A DNA stretch of 64,000 nucleotides from Bathymodiolus brooksi (GCA_963680875.1 OY804576.1:77381668-77445667), one strand, 5' to 3'. Numbered from the stretch's first letter, positions 12,481-26,149 are shown. A program made the numbers and translations. The notes: a model not told the origin generated them from the letters alone.

Positions 12481-15400
12481 TGCTGTGGGCTTGAGGTGCA
12501 TTATCCCACCTAGGCACTTAAGTCAGTTAAAGAGCCCGGCAATACCTTTAAGTTAGCCAAAAGTGGGCAAGAACTTTGCCGTCCTTGACATATTTTGTAT
12601 GGGATATTTATAGAGACCCCCCTCCACAATTTGTTTTCAAATATCAAAGTTGGTATTTGAAACCCTGCTGTGGGCTTGAGGTGCATTATGCCACCTAGGC
12701 ACATAGATCAGTTAAAGACCCGGGAAATACCTTTAACTTAGCTAAAAATGGACAAGAACTTTGCCATCATTGATATATTTCTCATGGGATATTTATAGAG
12801 ACCCTCCTCCACAATTTGTTTTCAAATATCAAAGTTGATATTTGACACCCTGTTGTGGGCTTGAGGTGCATTATCCCACCTAGGCACTTAAGTCAGTTAA
12901 AGACCCGGGCAATACCTTTAACCTAAGCCCAAAGTGGACAAGGACGTAGCCGTCCTTGACATATTTTGTATGGGATATTCATAGAGACCCCCCTCCACAA
13001 TTTGCTTTCAAATATCAAAGTTGGTATTTGACACCCTGCTGTGGGCTTGATGTGCATTATCCCACCTAGGCACTTATGTCAGTTAAAGAGCCCGGCAATA
13101 CCTTTAACTTAGCCAAAATTGGGAAAGAACTTTGCCGTCCTTGACATATTTTGTGTGGGATATTTATAGAGACCCCCCTCCACAATTTGATTTCAAATAT
13201 CAAAGTTGATATTTGACACCCTGTTGTGGGATTGATGTGCATTATCCCACCTAGGCACTTAAATCAGTTAAAGAGCCGGGCAATACCTTTAACTTAGCCA
13301 AAAGTGGGCAAGAACTTTGCCGTCCTTGACATATTTTTTATGGGATATTTATAGAGTCCCCCCTCCACAATTTTTTTTCAATTATCAAAATTGATATTTG
13401 ACACCCTGCTGTGGGCTTGAGGTGCATTATCCCACCTAGGCACTTAAGTCAGTTAAAGACCCGGGCAATACCTTTAACCTAAGCCCAAAGTGGACAAGGA
13501 CGTAGCCGTCCTTGACATATTTTGTATGGGATATTCATAGAGACCCCCCTCCACAATTTGCTTTCAAATATCAAAGTTGGTATTTGACACCCTGCTGTGG
13601 GCTTGATGTGCATTATCCCACCTAGGCACTTATGTCAGTTAAAGAGCCCGGCAATACCTTTAACTTAGCCAAAATTGGGAAAGAACTTTGCCGTCCTTGA
13701 CATATTTTGTGTGGGATATTTATAGAGACCCCCCTCCACAATTTGATTTCAAATATCAAAGTTGATATTTGACACCCTGTTGTGGGATTGATGTGCATTA
13801 TCCCACCTAGGCACTTAAATCAGTTAAAGAGCCGGGCAATACCTTTAACTTAGCCAAAAGTGGGCAAGAACTTTGCCGTCCTTGACATATTTTTTATGGG
13901 ATATTTATAGAGTCCCCCCTCCACAATTTTTTTTCAATTATCAAAATTGATATTTGACACCCTGCTGTGGGCTTGAGGTGCATTATCCCACCTAGGCACT
14001 TAAGTCAGTTAAAGACCCGGGCAATACCTTTAACTTAGTCAAAAGTGGGCAAGAACTTTGCCGTCCTTGACATATTTTTATGGCATATTTATAGATACCC
14101 CCTCCACAATTTTTTTTCAATTATCAAAATTGATATTTGACACCCTGCTGTGGGCTTGAGGTGCATTATCCCACCTAGGCACTTAAGTCAGTTAAAGAGC
14201 CCGGCAATACCTTTAACTTAGCCAAAAGTGGGCAAGAACTTTGCCGTCCTTGACATATTTTGTATGGGATATTTATAGAGACCCCCCTCCAAAATTTGTT
14301 TTCAAATATCAAAGTTGGTATTTGAAACCCTGCTGTGGGCCTGAGGTGGATTATCCCACCTAGACACTTAAGTCAGTTAAAGTCCCGGGCAATACCTTTA
14401 ACCTAGCCAAAAGTGGGCAAGAACTTTGCTGTCCTTGACATATTTTTTATGGGATATTTATAGAGACCACCTCCACAATTTTTTTTCAATTATCAAAATT
14501 CATATTTGACACCCTGCTGTGGGCTTGAGGTGCATTATCCCACCTAGGCACTTAAGTCAGTTAAAGACCCGGGTAATACCTTTAACTTAGTCAAAAGTGG
14601 GCAAGAACTTTGCCGTCCTTGACATATTTTTTATGGGATATTTATAGAGTCCCCCCTCCACAATTTTTTTTCAAATATCAAAGTTGATATTTGACACCCT
14701 GCTGTGGGCTTGAGGTGCATTATCCCACCTAGGCACTTAAGTCAGTTAAAGAGCCCGGCAATACCTTTAACTTAGCCAAAAGTGGGCAAGAACTTTGCCG
14801 CCCTTGACATATTTTGTATGGGATATTTATAGAGACCCCCCTCCACAATTTGTTTTCAAATATCAAAGTTGGTATTTGAAACCCTGCTGTGGGCTTGAGG
14901 TGCATTATCCCACCTAGGCACTTAAGTCAGTTAAAGTCCCGGGCAATACCTTTAACCTAGCCAAAAGTGGGCAAGAACTTTGCCGTCCCTGAAATATTTT
15001 TTATGGGATATTTATAGAGTCCCCCCTCCACAATTTTTTTTCAATTATCAAAATTGATATTTGACACCCTGCTGTGGGCTTGAGGTGCATTATCCCACCT
15101 AGGCACTTAAGTCAGTTAAAGACCCGGGCAATACCTTTAACTTAGTCAAAAGTGGGCAAGAACTTTACCGTCCTTGACATATTTTTATGGCATATTTATA
15201 GAGACCCCCTCCACAATTTTTTTTCAATTATCAAATTTGATATTTGACACCCTGCTGTGGGCTTGAGGTGCATTATCCCACCTAGGCACTTAAATCAGTT
15301 AAAGAGCCGGGCAATACCTTTAACTTAGCCAAAAGTGGGCAAGAACTTTGCCGTCCTTGACATATTTTTTATGGGATATTTATAGAGTCCCCCCTCCGCA

Positions 15401-15622
15401 ATTTTTTTTCAAATATCAAAGTTGATATTTGACACCCTGCTGTGGGCTTGAGGTGCATTATCTCACCTAGGCACTTAAGTCAGTTAAAGAGCCCGGCAAT
15501 ACCTTTAACTTAGCCAAAAGTGGGCAAGAACTTTGCCGTCCTTGACATATTTTGTATGGGATATTTATAGAGACCCCCCTCCACAATTTGTTTTCAAATA
15601 TCAAAGTTGGTATTTGAAACCC
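12481..15622 (+). repeat. 17-monomer HOR, copy 1 of a 3142 bp tandem duplication
   Basis: Landmarks recur 3142 bp later. Examples are the rare aataccttta agttagcc monomer (12541 and 15683), the tggacaagga monomers (12935 to 16077, and 13491 to 16633), and ccctgaaatatt (near 14987 and 18129). Length 3142 is 17 monomers. Only about half a dozen substitutions were noticed between the copies, for example atattttgt versus atatgttgt near 16663 and accctgctg versus accatgctg near 17654. Confidence 0.85.
12935..14046 (+). repeat. Nested 556 bp trimer duplication (first HOR copy)
   Basis: A three-monomer unit starting at tggacaaggacgtagccg occurs at 12935 and again at 13491, an offset of 556 bp. Each unit contains the distinctive cttgatgtgcattatccc, attgggaaag and tgtgtggg variants in the same order. 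A third unit would start at 14047, but the monomer there is an ordinary agtgggcaag form. The whole trimer pair is itself copied in the second 3142 bp HOR. Confidence 0.85.
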
Positions 15623-18600
15623 TGCTGTGGGCTTGAGGTGCATTATCCCACCTAGGCACTTAAGTCAGTTAAAGAGCCCGGCAATACCTTTAAGTTAGCC
15701 AAGAGTGGGCAAGAACTTTGCCGTCCTTGACATATTTTGTATGGGATATTTATAGAGACCCCCCTCCACAATTTGTTTTCAAATATCAAAGTTGGTATTT
15801 GAAACCCTGCTGTGGGCTTGAGGTGCATTATGCCACCTAGGCACATAGATCAGTTAAAGACCCGGGAAATACCTTTAACTTAGCTAAAAATGGACAAGAA
15901 CTTTGCCATCATTGATATATTTCTCATGGGATATTTATAGAGACCCTCCTCCACAATTTGTTTTCAAATATCAAAGTTGATATTTGACACCCTGTTGTGG
16001 GCTTGAGGTGCATTATCCCACCTAGGCACTTAAGTCAGTTAAAGACCCGGGCAATACCTTTAACCTAAGCCCAAAGTGGACAAGGACGTAGCCGTCCTTG
16101 ACATATTTTGTATGGGATATTCATAGAGACCCCCCTCCACAATTTGCTTTCAAATATCAAAGTTGGTATTTGACACCCTGCTGTGGGCTTGATGTGCATT
16201 ATCCCACCTAGGCACTTATGTCAGTTAAAGAGCCCGGCAATACCTTTAACTTAGCCAAAATTGGGAAAGAACTTTGCCGTCCTTGACATATTTTGTGTGG
16301 GATATTTATAGAGACCCCCCTCCACAATTTGATTTCAAATATCAAAGTTGATATTTGACACCCTGTTGTGGGATTGATGTGCATTATCCCACCTAGGCAC
16401 TTAAATCAGTTAAAGAGCCGGGCAATACCTTTAACTTAGCCAAAAGTGGGCAAGAACTTTGCCGTCCTTGACATATTTTTTATGGGATATTTATAGAGTC
16501 CCCCCTCCACAATTTTTTTTCAATTATCAAAATTGATATTTGACACCCTGCTGTGGGCTTGAGGTGCATTATCCCACCTAGGCACTTAAGTCAGTTAAAG
16601 ACCCGGGCAATACCTTTAACCTAAGCCCAAAGTGGACAAGGACGTAGCCGTCCTTGACATATGTTGTATGGGATATTCATAGAGACCCCCCTCCACAATT
16701 TGCTTTCAAATATCAAAGTTGGTATTTGACACCCTGCTGTGGGCTTGATGTGCATTATCCCACCTAGGCACTTATGTCAGTTAAAGAGCCCGGCAATACC
16801 TTTAACTTAGCCAAAATTGGGAAAGAACTTTGCCGTCCTTGACATATTTTGTGTGGGATATTTATAGAGACCCCCCTCCACAATTTGATTTCAAATATCA
16901 AAGTTGATATTTGACACCCTGTTGTGGGATTGATGTGCATTATCCCACCTAGGCACTTAAATCAGTTAAAGAGCCGGGCAATACCTTTAACTTAGCCAAA
17001 AGTGGGCAAGAACTTTGCCGTCCTTGACATATTTTTTATGGGATATTTATAGAGTCCCCCCTCCACAATTTTTTTTCAATTATCAAAATTGATATTTGAC
17101 ACCCTGCTGTGGGCTTGAGGTGCATTATCCCACCTAGGCACTTAAGTCAGTTAAAGACCCGGGCAATACCTTTAACTTAGTCAAAAGTGGGCAAGAACTT
17201 TGCCGTCCTTGACATATTTTTATGGCATATTTATAGATACCCCCTCCACAATTTTTTTTCAATTATCAAAATTGATATTTGACACCCTGCTGTGGGCTTG
17301 AGGTGCATTATCCCACCTAGGCACTTAAGTCAGTTAAAGAGCCCGGCAATACCTTTAACTTAGCCAAAAGTGGGCAAGAACTTTGCCGTCCTTGACATAT
17401 TTTGTATGGGATATTTATAGAGACCCCCCTCCAAAATTTGTTTTCAAATATCAAAGTTGGTATTTGAAACCCTGCTGTGGGCCTGAGGTGGATTATCCCA
17501 CCTAGACACTTAAGTCAGTTAAGGTCCCGGGCAATACCTTTAACCTAGCCAAAAGTGGGCAAGAAATTTGCTGTCCTTGACATATTTTTTATGGGATATT
17601 TATAGAGACCACCTCCACAATTTTTTTTCAATTATCAAAATTCATATTTGACACCATGCTGTGGGCTTGAGGTGCATTATCCCACCTAGGCACTTAAGTC
17701 AGTTAAAGACCCGGGTAATACCTTTAACTTAGTCAAAAGTGGGCAAGAACTTTGCCGTCCTTGACATATTTTTTATGGGATATTTATAGAGTCCCCCCTC
17801 CACAATTTTTTTTCAAATATCAAAGTTGATATTTGACACCCTGCTGTGGGCTTGAGGTGCATTATCCCACCTAGGCACTTAAGTCAGTTAAAGAGCCCGG
17901 CAATACCTTTAACTTAGCCAAAAGTGGGCAAGAACTTTGCCGCCCTTGACATATTTTGTATGGGATATTTATAGAGACCCCCCTCCACAATTTGTTTTCA
18001 AATATCAAAGTTGGTATTTGAAACCCTGCTGTGGGCTTGAGGTGCATTATCCCACCTAGGCACTTAAGTCAGTTAAAGTCCCGGGCAATACCTTTAACCT
18101 AGCCAAAAGTGGGCAAGAACTTTGCCGTCCCTGAAATATTTTTTATGGGATATTTATAGAGTCCCCCCTCCACAATTTTTTTTCAATTATCAAAATTGAT
18201 ATTTGACACCCTGCTGTGGGCTTGAGGTGCATTATCCCACCTAGGCACTTAAGTCAGTTAAAGACCCGGGCAATACCTTTAACTTAGTCAAAAGTGGGCA
18301 AGAACTTTGCCGTCCTTGACATATTTTTATGGCATATTTATAGAGACCCCCTCCACAATTTTTTTTCAATTATCAAATTTGATATTTGACACCCTGCTGT
18401 GGGCTTGAGGTGCATTATCCCACCTAGGCACTTAAATCAGTTAAAGAGCCGGGCAATACCTTTAACTTAGCCAAAAGTGGGCAAGAACTTTGCCGTCCTT
18501 GACATATTTTTTATGGGATATTTATAGAGTCCCCCCTCCGCAATTTTTTTTCAAATATCAAAGTTGATATTTGACACCCTGCTGTGGGCTTGAGGTGCAT

Positions 18601-18764
18601 TATCTCACCTAGGCACTTAAGTCAGTTAAAGAGCCCGGCAATACCTTTAACTTAGCCAAAAGTGGGCAAGAACTTTGCCGTCCTTGACATATTTTGTATG
18701 GGATATTTATAGAGACCCCCCTCCACAATTTGTTTTCAAATATCAAAGTTGGTATTTGAAACCC
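15623..18764 (+). repeat. 17-monomer HOR, copy 2 of the 3142 bp tandem duplication
   Basis: This is the direct tandem copy of 12481-15622. The match fades at about 18.80 kb, where the monomer reads ggcaattaag instead of ggcacttaag and the next monomers belong to the neighbouring domain. No third copy follows. Confidence 0.85.
16077..17188 (+). repeat. Nested 556 bp trimer duplication (second HOR copy)
   Basis: This copies 12935-14046 with a 3142 bp shift; the two tggacaaggacgtagccg starts are at 16077 and 16633. Because the trimer pair is present in both HOR copies, the trimer duplication came first and the 17-monomer duplication second. Confidence 0.85.
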
Positions 18765-19030
18765 TGCTGTGGGCTTGAGGTGCATTATCCCACCTAGGCA
18801 ATTAAGTCAGTTAAAGACCCGGGCAATACCTTTAACTTAGTCAAAAGTGGGCAAGATCTTTGCCGTCCTTGATATATTTTTATGGCATATTTATAGAGAC
18901 CCCCTCCACAATTTGATTTCAAATATCAAAGTTGATATTTGACACCCTGCTGTGGGCTTGAGGTGCATTATACCACCTAGGCACTTAGATCAGTTAAAGA
19001 CCCGGGAAATACCTTTAACTTAGCCAAAAT

Positions 19031-19500
19031 TGGGCAAGAACTTTGCCATCCTTGATATATTTGTCATGGGATATTTATAGAGACCCTCCTCCACAACTTT
19101 GCCGTCCTTGACATATTTTGTATGGGATATTTATAGAGACCCCCCTCCACAATTTGTTTTCAAATATCAAAGTTGGTATTTGAAATCCTGCTGTGGGCCT
19201 GGGGTTGATTATCCCACCTAGGCACTTAAATCAGTTAAAGAGCCGGGCAATACCTTTAACTTAGTCAAAAGTGGGCAAGAACCTTGCCGTTCTTGACCTA
19301 TTTTTATGGCATATTTATAGAGACCCCCTCCACAATTTGATTTCAAATATCAAAGTTGATATTTGACACCCTGTTGTGGGCTTGTGGTGCATTATCCCAC
19401 CTATGCACTTAAATCAGTTAAAGAGCCGGGCAATACCTTTAACTTAGCATTTATAGAGTCCCCCCTCCACAATTTGTTTTCAAATATCAAAGTTGATATT
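19031..19500 (+). repeat. T1-T2 rearranged haplotype 3
   Basis: T1 junction is at 19096/19097 and T2 at 19448/19449, 352 bp apart. It is the first member of the 1482 bp HOR pair. Confidence 0.85.
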
Positions 19501-20513
19501 TGACACCCTGCTGTGGGCTTGAGATGCATTATCCCACCTAGGCAATTAAGTCAGTTAAAGAGCCCGGCAATACCTTTAACTTAGCCAAAAGTGGGCAAGA
19601 ATTTTGCCGTCCTTGACATATTTTGTATGGGATATTTATAGAGACCCCCTTCCACAATTTGTTTTCAAATATCAAAGTTGGTATTTGAAACCCTGCTGTG
19701 GGCCTGAGGTAGATTATCCCACCTAGGCACTTAAGTCAGTTAAAGTCCCGGGCAATACCTTTAACCTAGCCAAAAGTGGGCAAGAACTTTGCTGTCCTTG
19801 ACATATTTTTTATGGGATATTTATAGAGACCACCTCCACAATTTTTTTTCAATTATCAAAATTCATATTTGACACCCTGCTGTGGGCTTGAGGTGCATTA
19901 TCCCACCTAGGCACTTAAGTCAGATAAAGACCCGGGTAGTACCTTTAACTTAGTCAAAAGTGGGCAAGAACTTTGCCGTCCTTGACATATTTTTATGGCA
20001 TATTTATAGAGACCGCCTCCACAATTTGATTTCAAATATCAAAATTGATATTTGACACCCTGTTGTGGGCTTGAGGTGCATTATCCCACCTAGGCACTTA
20101 AATCAGTTAAAGAGCCCGGCAATACCTTTAACTTAGCCAAAAGTGGGAAAGAACTTTGCCGTCCTTGACATATTTTGTATGGGATATTTATAGAGAGCCC
20201 CCTCCACAATTTGATTTCAAATATCAAAGTTGATATTTGACACCCTGTTGTGGGCTTGAGGTGCATTATCCCACCTAGGCACTTAAATCAGTTAAAGAGC
20301 CGGGCAATACCTTTAACTTAGCCAAAAGTGGGCAAGAACTTTGCTGTCCTTGATATATTTTTTATGGGATATTTATAGAGTCCCCCCTCCACAATTTTTT
20401 TTCAACTATCAAAATTGATATTTGACACCCTGCTGTGGGCTTGAGGTGCATTATGCCACCTAGGCACTTAGATCAGTTAAAGACCCGGGAAATACCTTTA
20501 ACTTAGCCAATAT

Positions 20514-20985
20514 TGGGCAAGAACTTTGCCATCCTTGATATATTTGTCATGGGATATTTATAGAGACCCTCCTCCACAACTTTGCCGTCCTTGACATATT
20601 TTGTATGGGATATTTATAGAGACCCCCCTCCATAATTTGTTTTCAAATATCAAAGTTAGTATTTGAAACCCTGCTGTGGGCCTGGGGTGGATTATCCCAC
20701 CTAGGCACTTAAATCAGTTAAAGAGCCGGGCAATACCTTTAACTTAGTCAAAAGTGAGCAAGAACCTTGCCGTCCTTGACATATTTTTATGGCATATTTA
20801 TAGAGACCCCCTCCACAATTGATTTCAAATATCAAAGTTGATATTTGACACCCTGTTGTGGGCTTGAGGTGCATTATCCCACCTAGGCACTTAAATCAGT
20901 TAAAGAGCCGGGCAATACCTTTAACTTAGCATTTATAGAGTCCCCCCTCCACAATTTATTTTCAATTATCAAAATTGATATTTGA
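20514..20985 (+). repeat. T1-T2 rearranged haplotype 4
   Basis: T1 junction is at 20579/20580 and T2 at 20930/20931, 351 bp apart. It is the second member of the 1482 bp HOR pair. Confidence 0.85.
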
Positions 20986-22178
20986 CACCCTGCTGTGGGC
21001 TTGAGATGCATTATCCCACCTAGGCACTTAAGTCAGTTAAAGAGCCCGGCAATACCTTTAACTTAGCCAAAAGTGGGCAAGAACTTTGCCGTCCTTGACA
21101 TATTTTGTATGGGATATTTATAGAGACCCCCCTCCACAATTTGTTTTCAAATATCAAAGTTGGTATTTGAAACCCTGCTGTGGGCCTGAGGTGGATTATC
21201 CCACCTAGGCACTTAAGTCAGTTAAAGTCCCGGGCAATACCTTTAACCTAGCCAAAAGTGGGCAAGAACTTTGCTGTCCTTGACATATTTTTTATGGGAT
21301 ATTAATAGAGACCCCCTCCACAATTTTTTTTCAATTATCAAAATTCATATTTGACACCCTGCTGTGGGCTTGAGGTGCATTATCCCATCTAGGCACTTAA
21401 GTCAGTTAAAGACCCGGGTAATACCTTTAACTTAGTCAAAAGTGGGCAAGAACTTTGCCGTCCTTGACATATTTTTATGGCATATTTATAGAGACCCCCT
21501 CCACAATTTGATTTCAAATATCAAAGTTGATATTTGACACCCTGTTGTGGGCTTGAGGTGCATTATCCCACCTATGCACTTAAATCAGTTAAAGAGCCCA
21601 GAAATACCTTTAACTTAGCCAAAAGTGGGAAAGAACTTTGCCGTCCTTGACATATTGTGTATGGGATATTTATAGAGACCCCCCTCCACAATTTGATTTC
21701 AAATATCAAAGTTGATATTTGACACCCTGTTGTGGGCTTGAGGTGCATTATCCCACCTAGGCACTTATATCAGTTAAAGAGCCGGGCAATACCTTTAACT
21801 TAGCCAAAAGTGGGCAAGAACTTTGCCGTCCTTGACATATATTTTATGGGATATTTATAGAGTCCCCCCTCCACAATTTTTTTTCAATTATCAAAATTGA
21901 TATTTGAAACCCTGCTGTGGGCTTGAGGTGCATTATCCCACCTAGGCACTTAAGTCAGTTAAAGACCCGGGCACTACCTTTAACTTAGTCAAAAGTGGGC
22001 AAGAACTTTGCCGTCCTTGACATATTTTTATGGCATATTTATAGAGACCCCCTCCACAATTTGATTTCAAATATCAAAGTTGATATTTGACACCCTGCTG
22101 TGGGCTTGAGGTGCATTATGCCACCTAGGCACATAGATCAGTTAAAGACCCGGGAAATACCTTCAATTTAGCCAAAAT

Positions 22179-22650
22179 TGGGCAAGAACTTTGCCATCCT
22201 TGATATATTTGTCATGGGATATTTATAGAGACCCTCCTCCACAACTTTGACGTCCTTGACATATTTTGTATGGGATATTTATAGAGACCCCCCTCCACAA
22301 TTTGTTTTCAAATATCAAAGTTGGTATTTGAAACCCTGCTGTGGGCCTGGGGTGGATTATCCCACCTAGGCACTTAAATCAGTTAAAGAGCCGAGCAATA
22401 CCTTTAACTTAGTCAAAAGTGGGCAAGAACCTTGCCGTCCTTGACATATTTTTATGGCATATTTATAGAGACCCCCTCCACAATTTGATTTCAAATATCA
22501 AAGTTGATATTTGACACCCTGTTGTTGGGTTGAGTTGCATTATCCCACCTAGGCACTTAAATCAGTTAAAGAGCCGGGCAATACCTTTAACTTAGCATTT
22601 ATAGAGTCCCCCCTCCACAATTTTTTTTCAATTATCAAAATTGATATTTG
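22179..22650 (+). repeat. T1-T2 rearranged haplotype 5
   Basis: T1 junction is at 22244/22245 and T2 at 22596/22597, 352 bp apart. The T1 here has ctttgacgtcc instead of ctttgccgtcc, a mark shared with haplotypes 6, 7 and 8, so these four form one lineage. Confidence 0.85.
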
Positions 22651-22869
22651 ACACCCTGCTGTGGGCTTGAGATGCATTATCCCACCTAGGCACTTAAGTC
22701 AGTTAAAGATCCCGGCAATACCTTTAACTTAGCCAAAAGTGGGCAAGAACCTTGCCGTCCTTGACATATTTTTATGGCATATTTATAGAGACCCCCTCCA
22801 CAATTTGATTTCAAATATCAAAGTTGATATTTGACACCCTGTTGTGGGCTTGAGGTGCATTATCCCACC

Positions 22870-22970
22870 TATGCACTTAAATCAGTTAAAAAGCCGGGCA
22901 ATACCTTTAACTTAGCATTTATAGAGTCCCCCCTCCACAATTTTTTTTCAATTATCAAAATTGATATTTG
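22870..22970 (+). repeat. Extra T2 deletion monomer without its own T1
   Basis: A second T2 junction lies at 22916/22917, exactly 320 bp after the one at 22596. That distance equals one 183 bp monomer plus one 137 bp T2 monomer, so a local dimer carrying T2 was duplicated. The same doubled arrangement appears at 25878 and 26198 in the 3282 bp copy. Confidence 0.85.
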
Positions 22971-23400
22971 ACACCCTGCTGTGGGCTTGAGATGCATTAT
23001 CCCACCTAGGCACTTAAGTCAGTTAAAGAGCCCGGCAATACCTTTAACTTAGCCAAAAGTGGGCAAGAACTTTGCCGTTCTTGACATATTTTGTATGGGA
23101 TATTTATAGAGACCCCCCTCCACAATTTGTTTTCAAATATCAAAGTAGATATTTGAAACCCTGCTGTGGACCTGAGGTGGATTATCCCACCTAGGCACTT
23201 AAGTCAGTTGAAGTCCCGGGCAATACCTTTAACCTAGCCAAAAGTGGGCAAGAACTTTGCCGTCCTTGACATATTTTTTATGGGATATTTATAGAGACCC
23301 CCTCCACAATTATTTTTCAATTATCAAAATTCATATTTGACACCCTGCTGTGGGCTTGAGGTGCATTATCCCATCTAGGCACTTAAGTCAGTTAAAGACC

Positions 23401-25219
23401 CGGGTAATACCTTTAACTTAGTCAAAAGTGGGCAAGAACTTTGCCGTCCTTGACATATTTTTATGGCATATTTATAGAGACCCCCTCCACAATTTGATTT
23501 CAAATATCAAAGTTGATATTTGACACCCTGCTGTGGGCTTGAGGTGCATTATGCCACCTAGGCACTTAGATCAGTTAAAGACCCGGGAAATACCTTCAAC
23601 TTAGCCAAAATTGGGCAAGAACTTTGCCATCCTTGATATATTTGTCATGGGATATTTATAGAGACCCTCCTCCACAACTTTGACGTCCTTGACATATTTT
23701 GTATGGGATATTTATAGAGACCCCCCTCCACAATTTGTTTTCAAATATCAAAGTTGGTATTTGAAACCCTGCTGTGGGCCTGGGGTGGATTATCCCACCT
23801 AGGCACTTAAATCAGTTAAAGAGCCGAGCAATACCTTTAACTTAGTCAAAAGTGGGCAAGAACCTTGCCGTCCTTGACATATTTTTATGGCATATTTATA
23901 GAGACCCCCTCCACAATTTGATTTCAAATATCAAAGTTGATATTTGACACCCTGTTGTTGGGTTGAGTTGCATTATCCCACCTAGGCACTTAAATCAGTT
24001 AAAGAGCCGGGCAATACCTTTAACTTAGCATTTATAGAGTCCCCCCTCCACAATTTTTTTTCAATTATCAAAGTTGGTATTTGAAACCCTGCTGTGGGCC
24101 TGAGGTGGATTATCCCACCTAGGCACTTAAGTCAGTTAAAGTCCCGGGCAATACCTTTAACCTAGCCAAAAGTGGGCAAGAACTTTGCTGTCCTTGACAT
24201 ATTTTTTATGGGATATTTATAGAGACCACCTCCACAATTTATTTTCAATTATCAAAATTCATATTTGACACCCTGCTGTGGGCTTGAGGTGCATTATCCC
24301 ACCTAGGCACTTAAGTCAGTTAAAGACCCGGGTAATACCTTTAACTTAGTCAAAAGTGGGCAAGAACTTTGCCGTCCTTGACATATTTTTTATGGGATAT
24401 TTATAGAGTCCCCCCTCCACAATTGTTTTTCAATTATCAAAATTGATATTTGACACCCTGCTGTGGGCTTGAGGTGCATTATCCCACCTAGGCACTTAAG
24501 TCAGTTAAAGAGCCGGGCAATACCTTTAACTTAATCAAAAGTGGGCAAGAATTTTGCCGTCCTTGACATATTTTTATGGCATATTTATAGAGACCCCCTC
24601 CACAATTTTTTTTCAAATATCAAAGTTCGTGTTTGACACACTGCTGTGGGCTTGAGGTGCATTATCCCACCTAGGCACTTAAGTCAGTTAAAGACCAGGG
24701 CAATACCTTTAACTTAGATAAAAATGGGCAAGAACTTTGCCGTCCTTGACATATTTTTATGGCATATTTATAGAGACCCCCTCCACAATTTGATTTCAAA
24801 TATCAAAGTTGATGTTTGACACACTGCTGTGGGCTTGAGGTGCAGTGTCCCACCTAGACACTTAAATCAGTTAAAGACCGGGGCAATATCTTTAACTTAG
24901 CCAAAAATGGGCAAGAACTTTGCCGTCCTTGATATATTTTTCATGGGATATTTATAGCGACCCCCTCCACAATTTTTTTTCAATTATCAATGTTGATATT
25001 TGACCCCCTGCTGTGGGCTTGAGGTGCATTATCCCACCTAGGCACTTAAGTCAGTTAAAGACCCGGGCAATACCTTTAACCTAAGCCCAAAGTGGGCAAG
25101 AACTTTGCCGTCCTTGATATATATTTTATGGGATATTTATAGAGATCCCCCTCCACAATATTTTTTCAAATATCAAAATTGATATTTGACACCCTGCTGT
25201 GGGCTTGAGGTGCATTATC
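23401..25219 (+). repeat. Block copied 3650 bp downstream, copy 1
   Basis: The ccgagc variant at 23824 recurs at 27474, and the strongly marked gatgtttgacaca monomer (gatgtttgac at 24811) recurs at 28461. Both offsets are 3650 bp. The block holds one T1-T2 haplotype, two gtttgacaca monomers, the tgcagtgtcccacctagaca variant and a tgaccccctg variant, all in the same order in both copies. Confidence 0.8.
23612..24085 (+). repeat. T1-T2 rearranged haplotype 6
   Basis: T1 junction is at 23677/23678 and T2 at 24029/24030, 352 bp apart, with the ctttgacgtcc mark. T2 is followed by a ttggtatttgaaacc monomer instead of the usual attgatatttgacacc, so the sequence downstream of T2 was exchanged. Confidence 0.85.
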
Positions 25220-25460
25220 CCACCTAGGCACTTAAGTCAGTTAAAGACCCGGGCACTACCTTTAACTTAGTCAAAAGTGGGCAAGAACTTTGCCGTCCTT
25301 GACATATTTTTATGGCATATTTATAGAGACCCCCTCCACAATTTGATTTCAAATATCAAAGTTGATATTTGACACCCTGCTGTGGGCTTGAGGTGCATTA
25401 TGCCACCTAGGCACTTAGATCAGTTAAAGACCCGGGAAATACCTTCAACTTAGCCAAAAT

Positions 25461-25935
25461 TGGGCAAGAACTTTGCCATCCTTGATATATTTGTCATGGG
25501 ATATTTATAGAGACCCTCCTCCACAACTTTGACGTCCTTGACATATTTTGTATGGGATATTTATAGAGACCCCCCTCCACAATTTGTTTTCAAATATCAA
25601 AGTTGGTATTTGAAACCCTGCTGTGGGCCTGGGGTGGATTATCCCACCTAGGCACTTAAATCAGTTAAAGAGCCGAGCAATACCTTTAACTTAGTCAAAA
25701 GTGGGCAAGAACCTTGCCGTCCTTGACATATTTTTATGGCATATTTATAGAGACCCCCTCCACAATTTGATTTCAAATATCAAAGTTGATATTTGACACC
25801 CTGTTGTTGGGTTGAGTTGCATTATCCCACCTAGGCACTTAAATCAGTTAAAGAGCCGGGCAATACCTTTAACTTAGCATTTATAGAGTCCCCCCTCCAC
25901 AATTTTTTTTCAATTATCAAAATTGATATTTGACA
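25461..25935 (+). repeat. T1-T2 rearranged haplotype 7
   Basis: T1 junction is at 25526/25527 and T2 at 25878/25879, 352 bp apart. It is the 3282 bp copy of haplotype 5. Confidence 0.85.
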
Positions 25936-26149
25936 CCCTGCTGTGGGCTTGAGATGCATTATCCCACCTAGGCACTTAAGTCAGTTAAAGATCCCGGCAA
26001 TACCTTTAACTTAGCCAAAAGTGGGCAAGAACCTTGCCGTCCTTGACATATTTTTATGGCATATTTATAGAGACCCCCTCCACAATTTGATTTTAAATAT
26101 CAAAGTTGATATTTGACACCCTGTTGTGGGCTTGAGGTGCATTATCCCA

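Larger units (their letters stand above)
18765..21950 (+). repeat. 8-monomer HOR of ~1482 bp carrying the T1-T2 haplotype, two copies
   Basis: The T1 junctions at 19096 and 20579 lie 1483 bp apart, the T2 junctions at 19448 and 20930 lie 1482 bp apart, and the gagatgcattatccc variants at 19521 and 21003 lie 1482 bp apart. A third related unit begins near 21.95 kb but at a longer spacing (1665 bp between T1 junctions). The copies differ by scattered substitutions, so this duplication is older than the 2585 and 3142 bp ones. Confidence 0.75.
21938..23520 (+). repeat. Block copied 3282 bp downstream, copy 1
   Basis: The rare gacccgggcactacc monomer (near 21965) recurs near 25247, and gagccgagcaatacc (ccgagc at 22391) recurs at 25673. 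Both offsets are 3282 bp. The tgttgttgggttgagttgc and gagatgcattatccc variants and both T2 junctions (22596 and 22916) follow in the same order in the second copy. The match ends near 23520, where the monomer reads atgccacc in one copy and atccctcc in the other. Confidence 0.8.

Noticed and set aside
12003..15846. 63-64 aa open frames at 12003-12194, 12510-12704 and 15652-15846, and a similar one at 53503-53694
   Set aside because: Each is a stop-free stretch across a monomer junction. The two 64-aa frames are identical because they are copies in the 3142 bp duplication. No coding evidence is visible.
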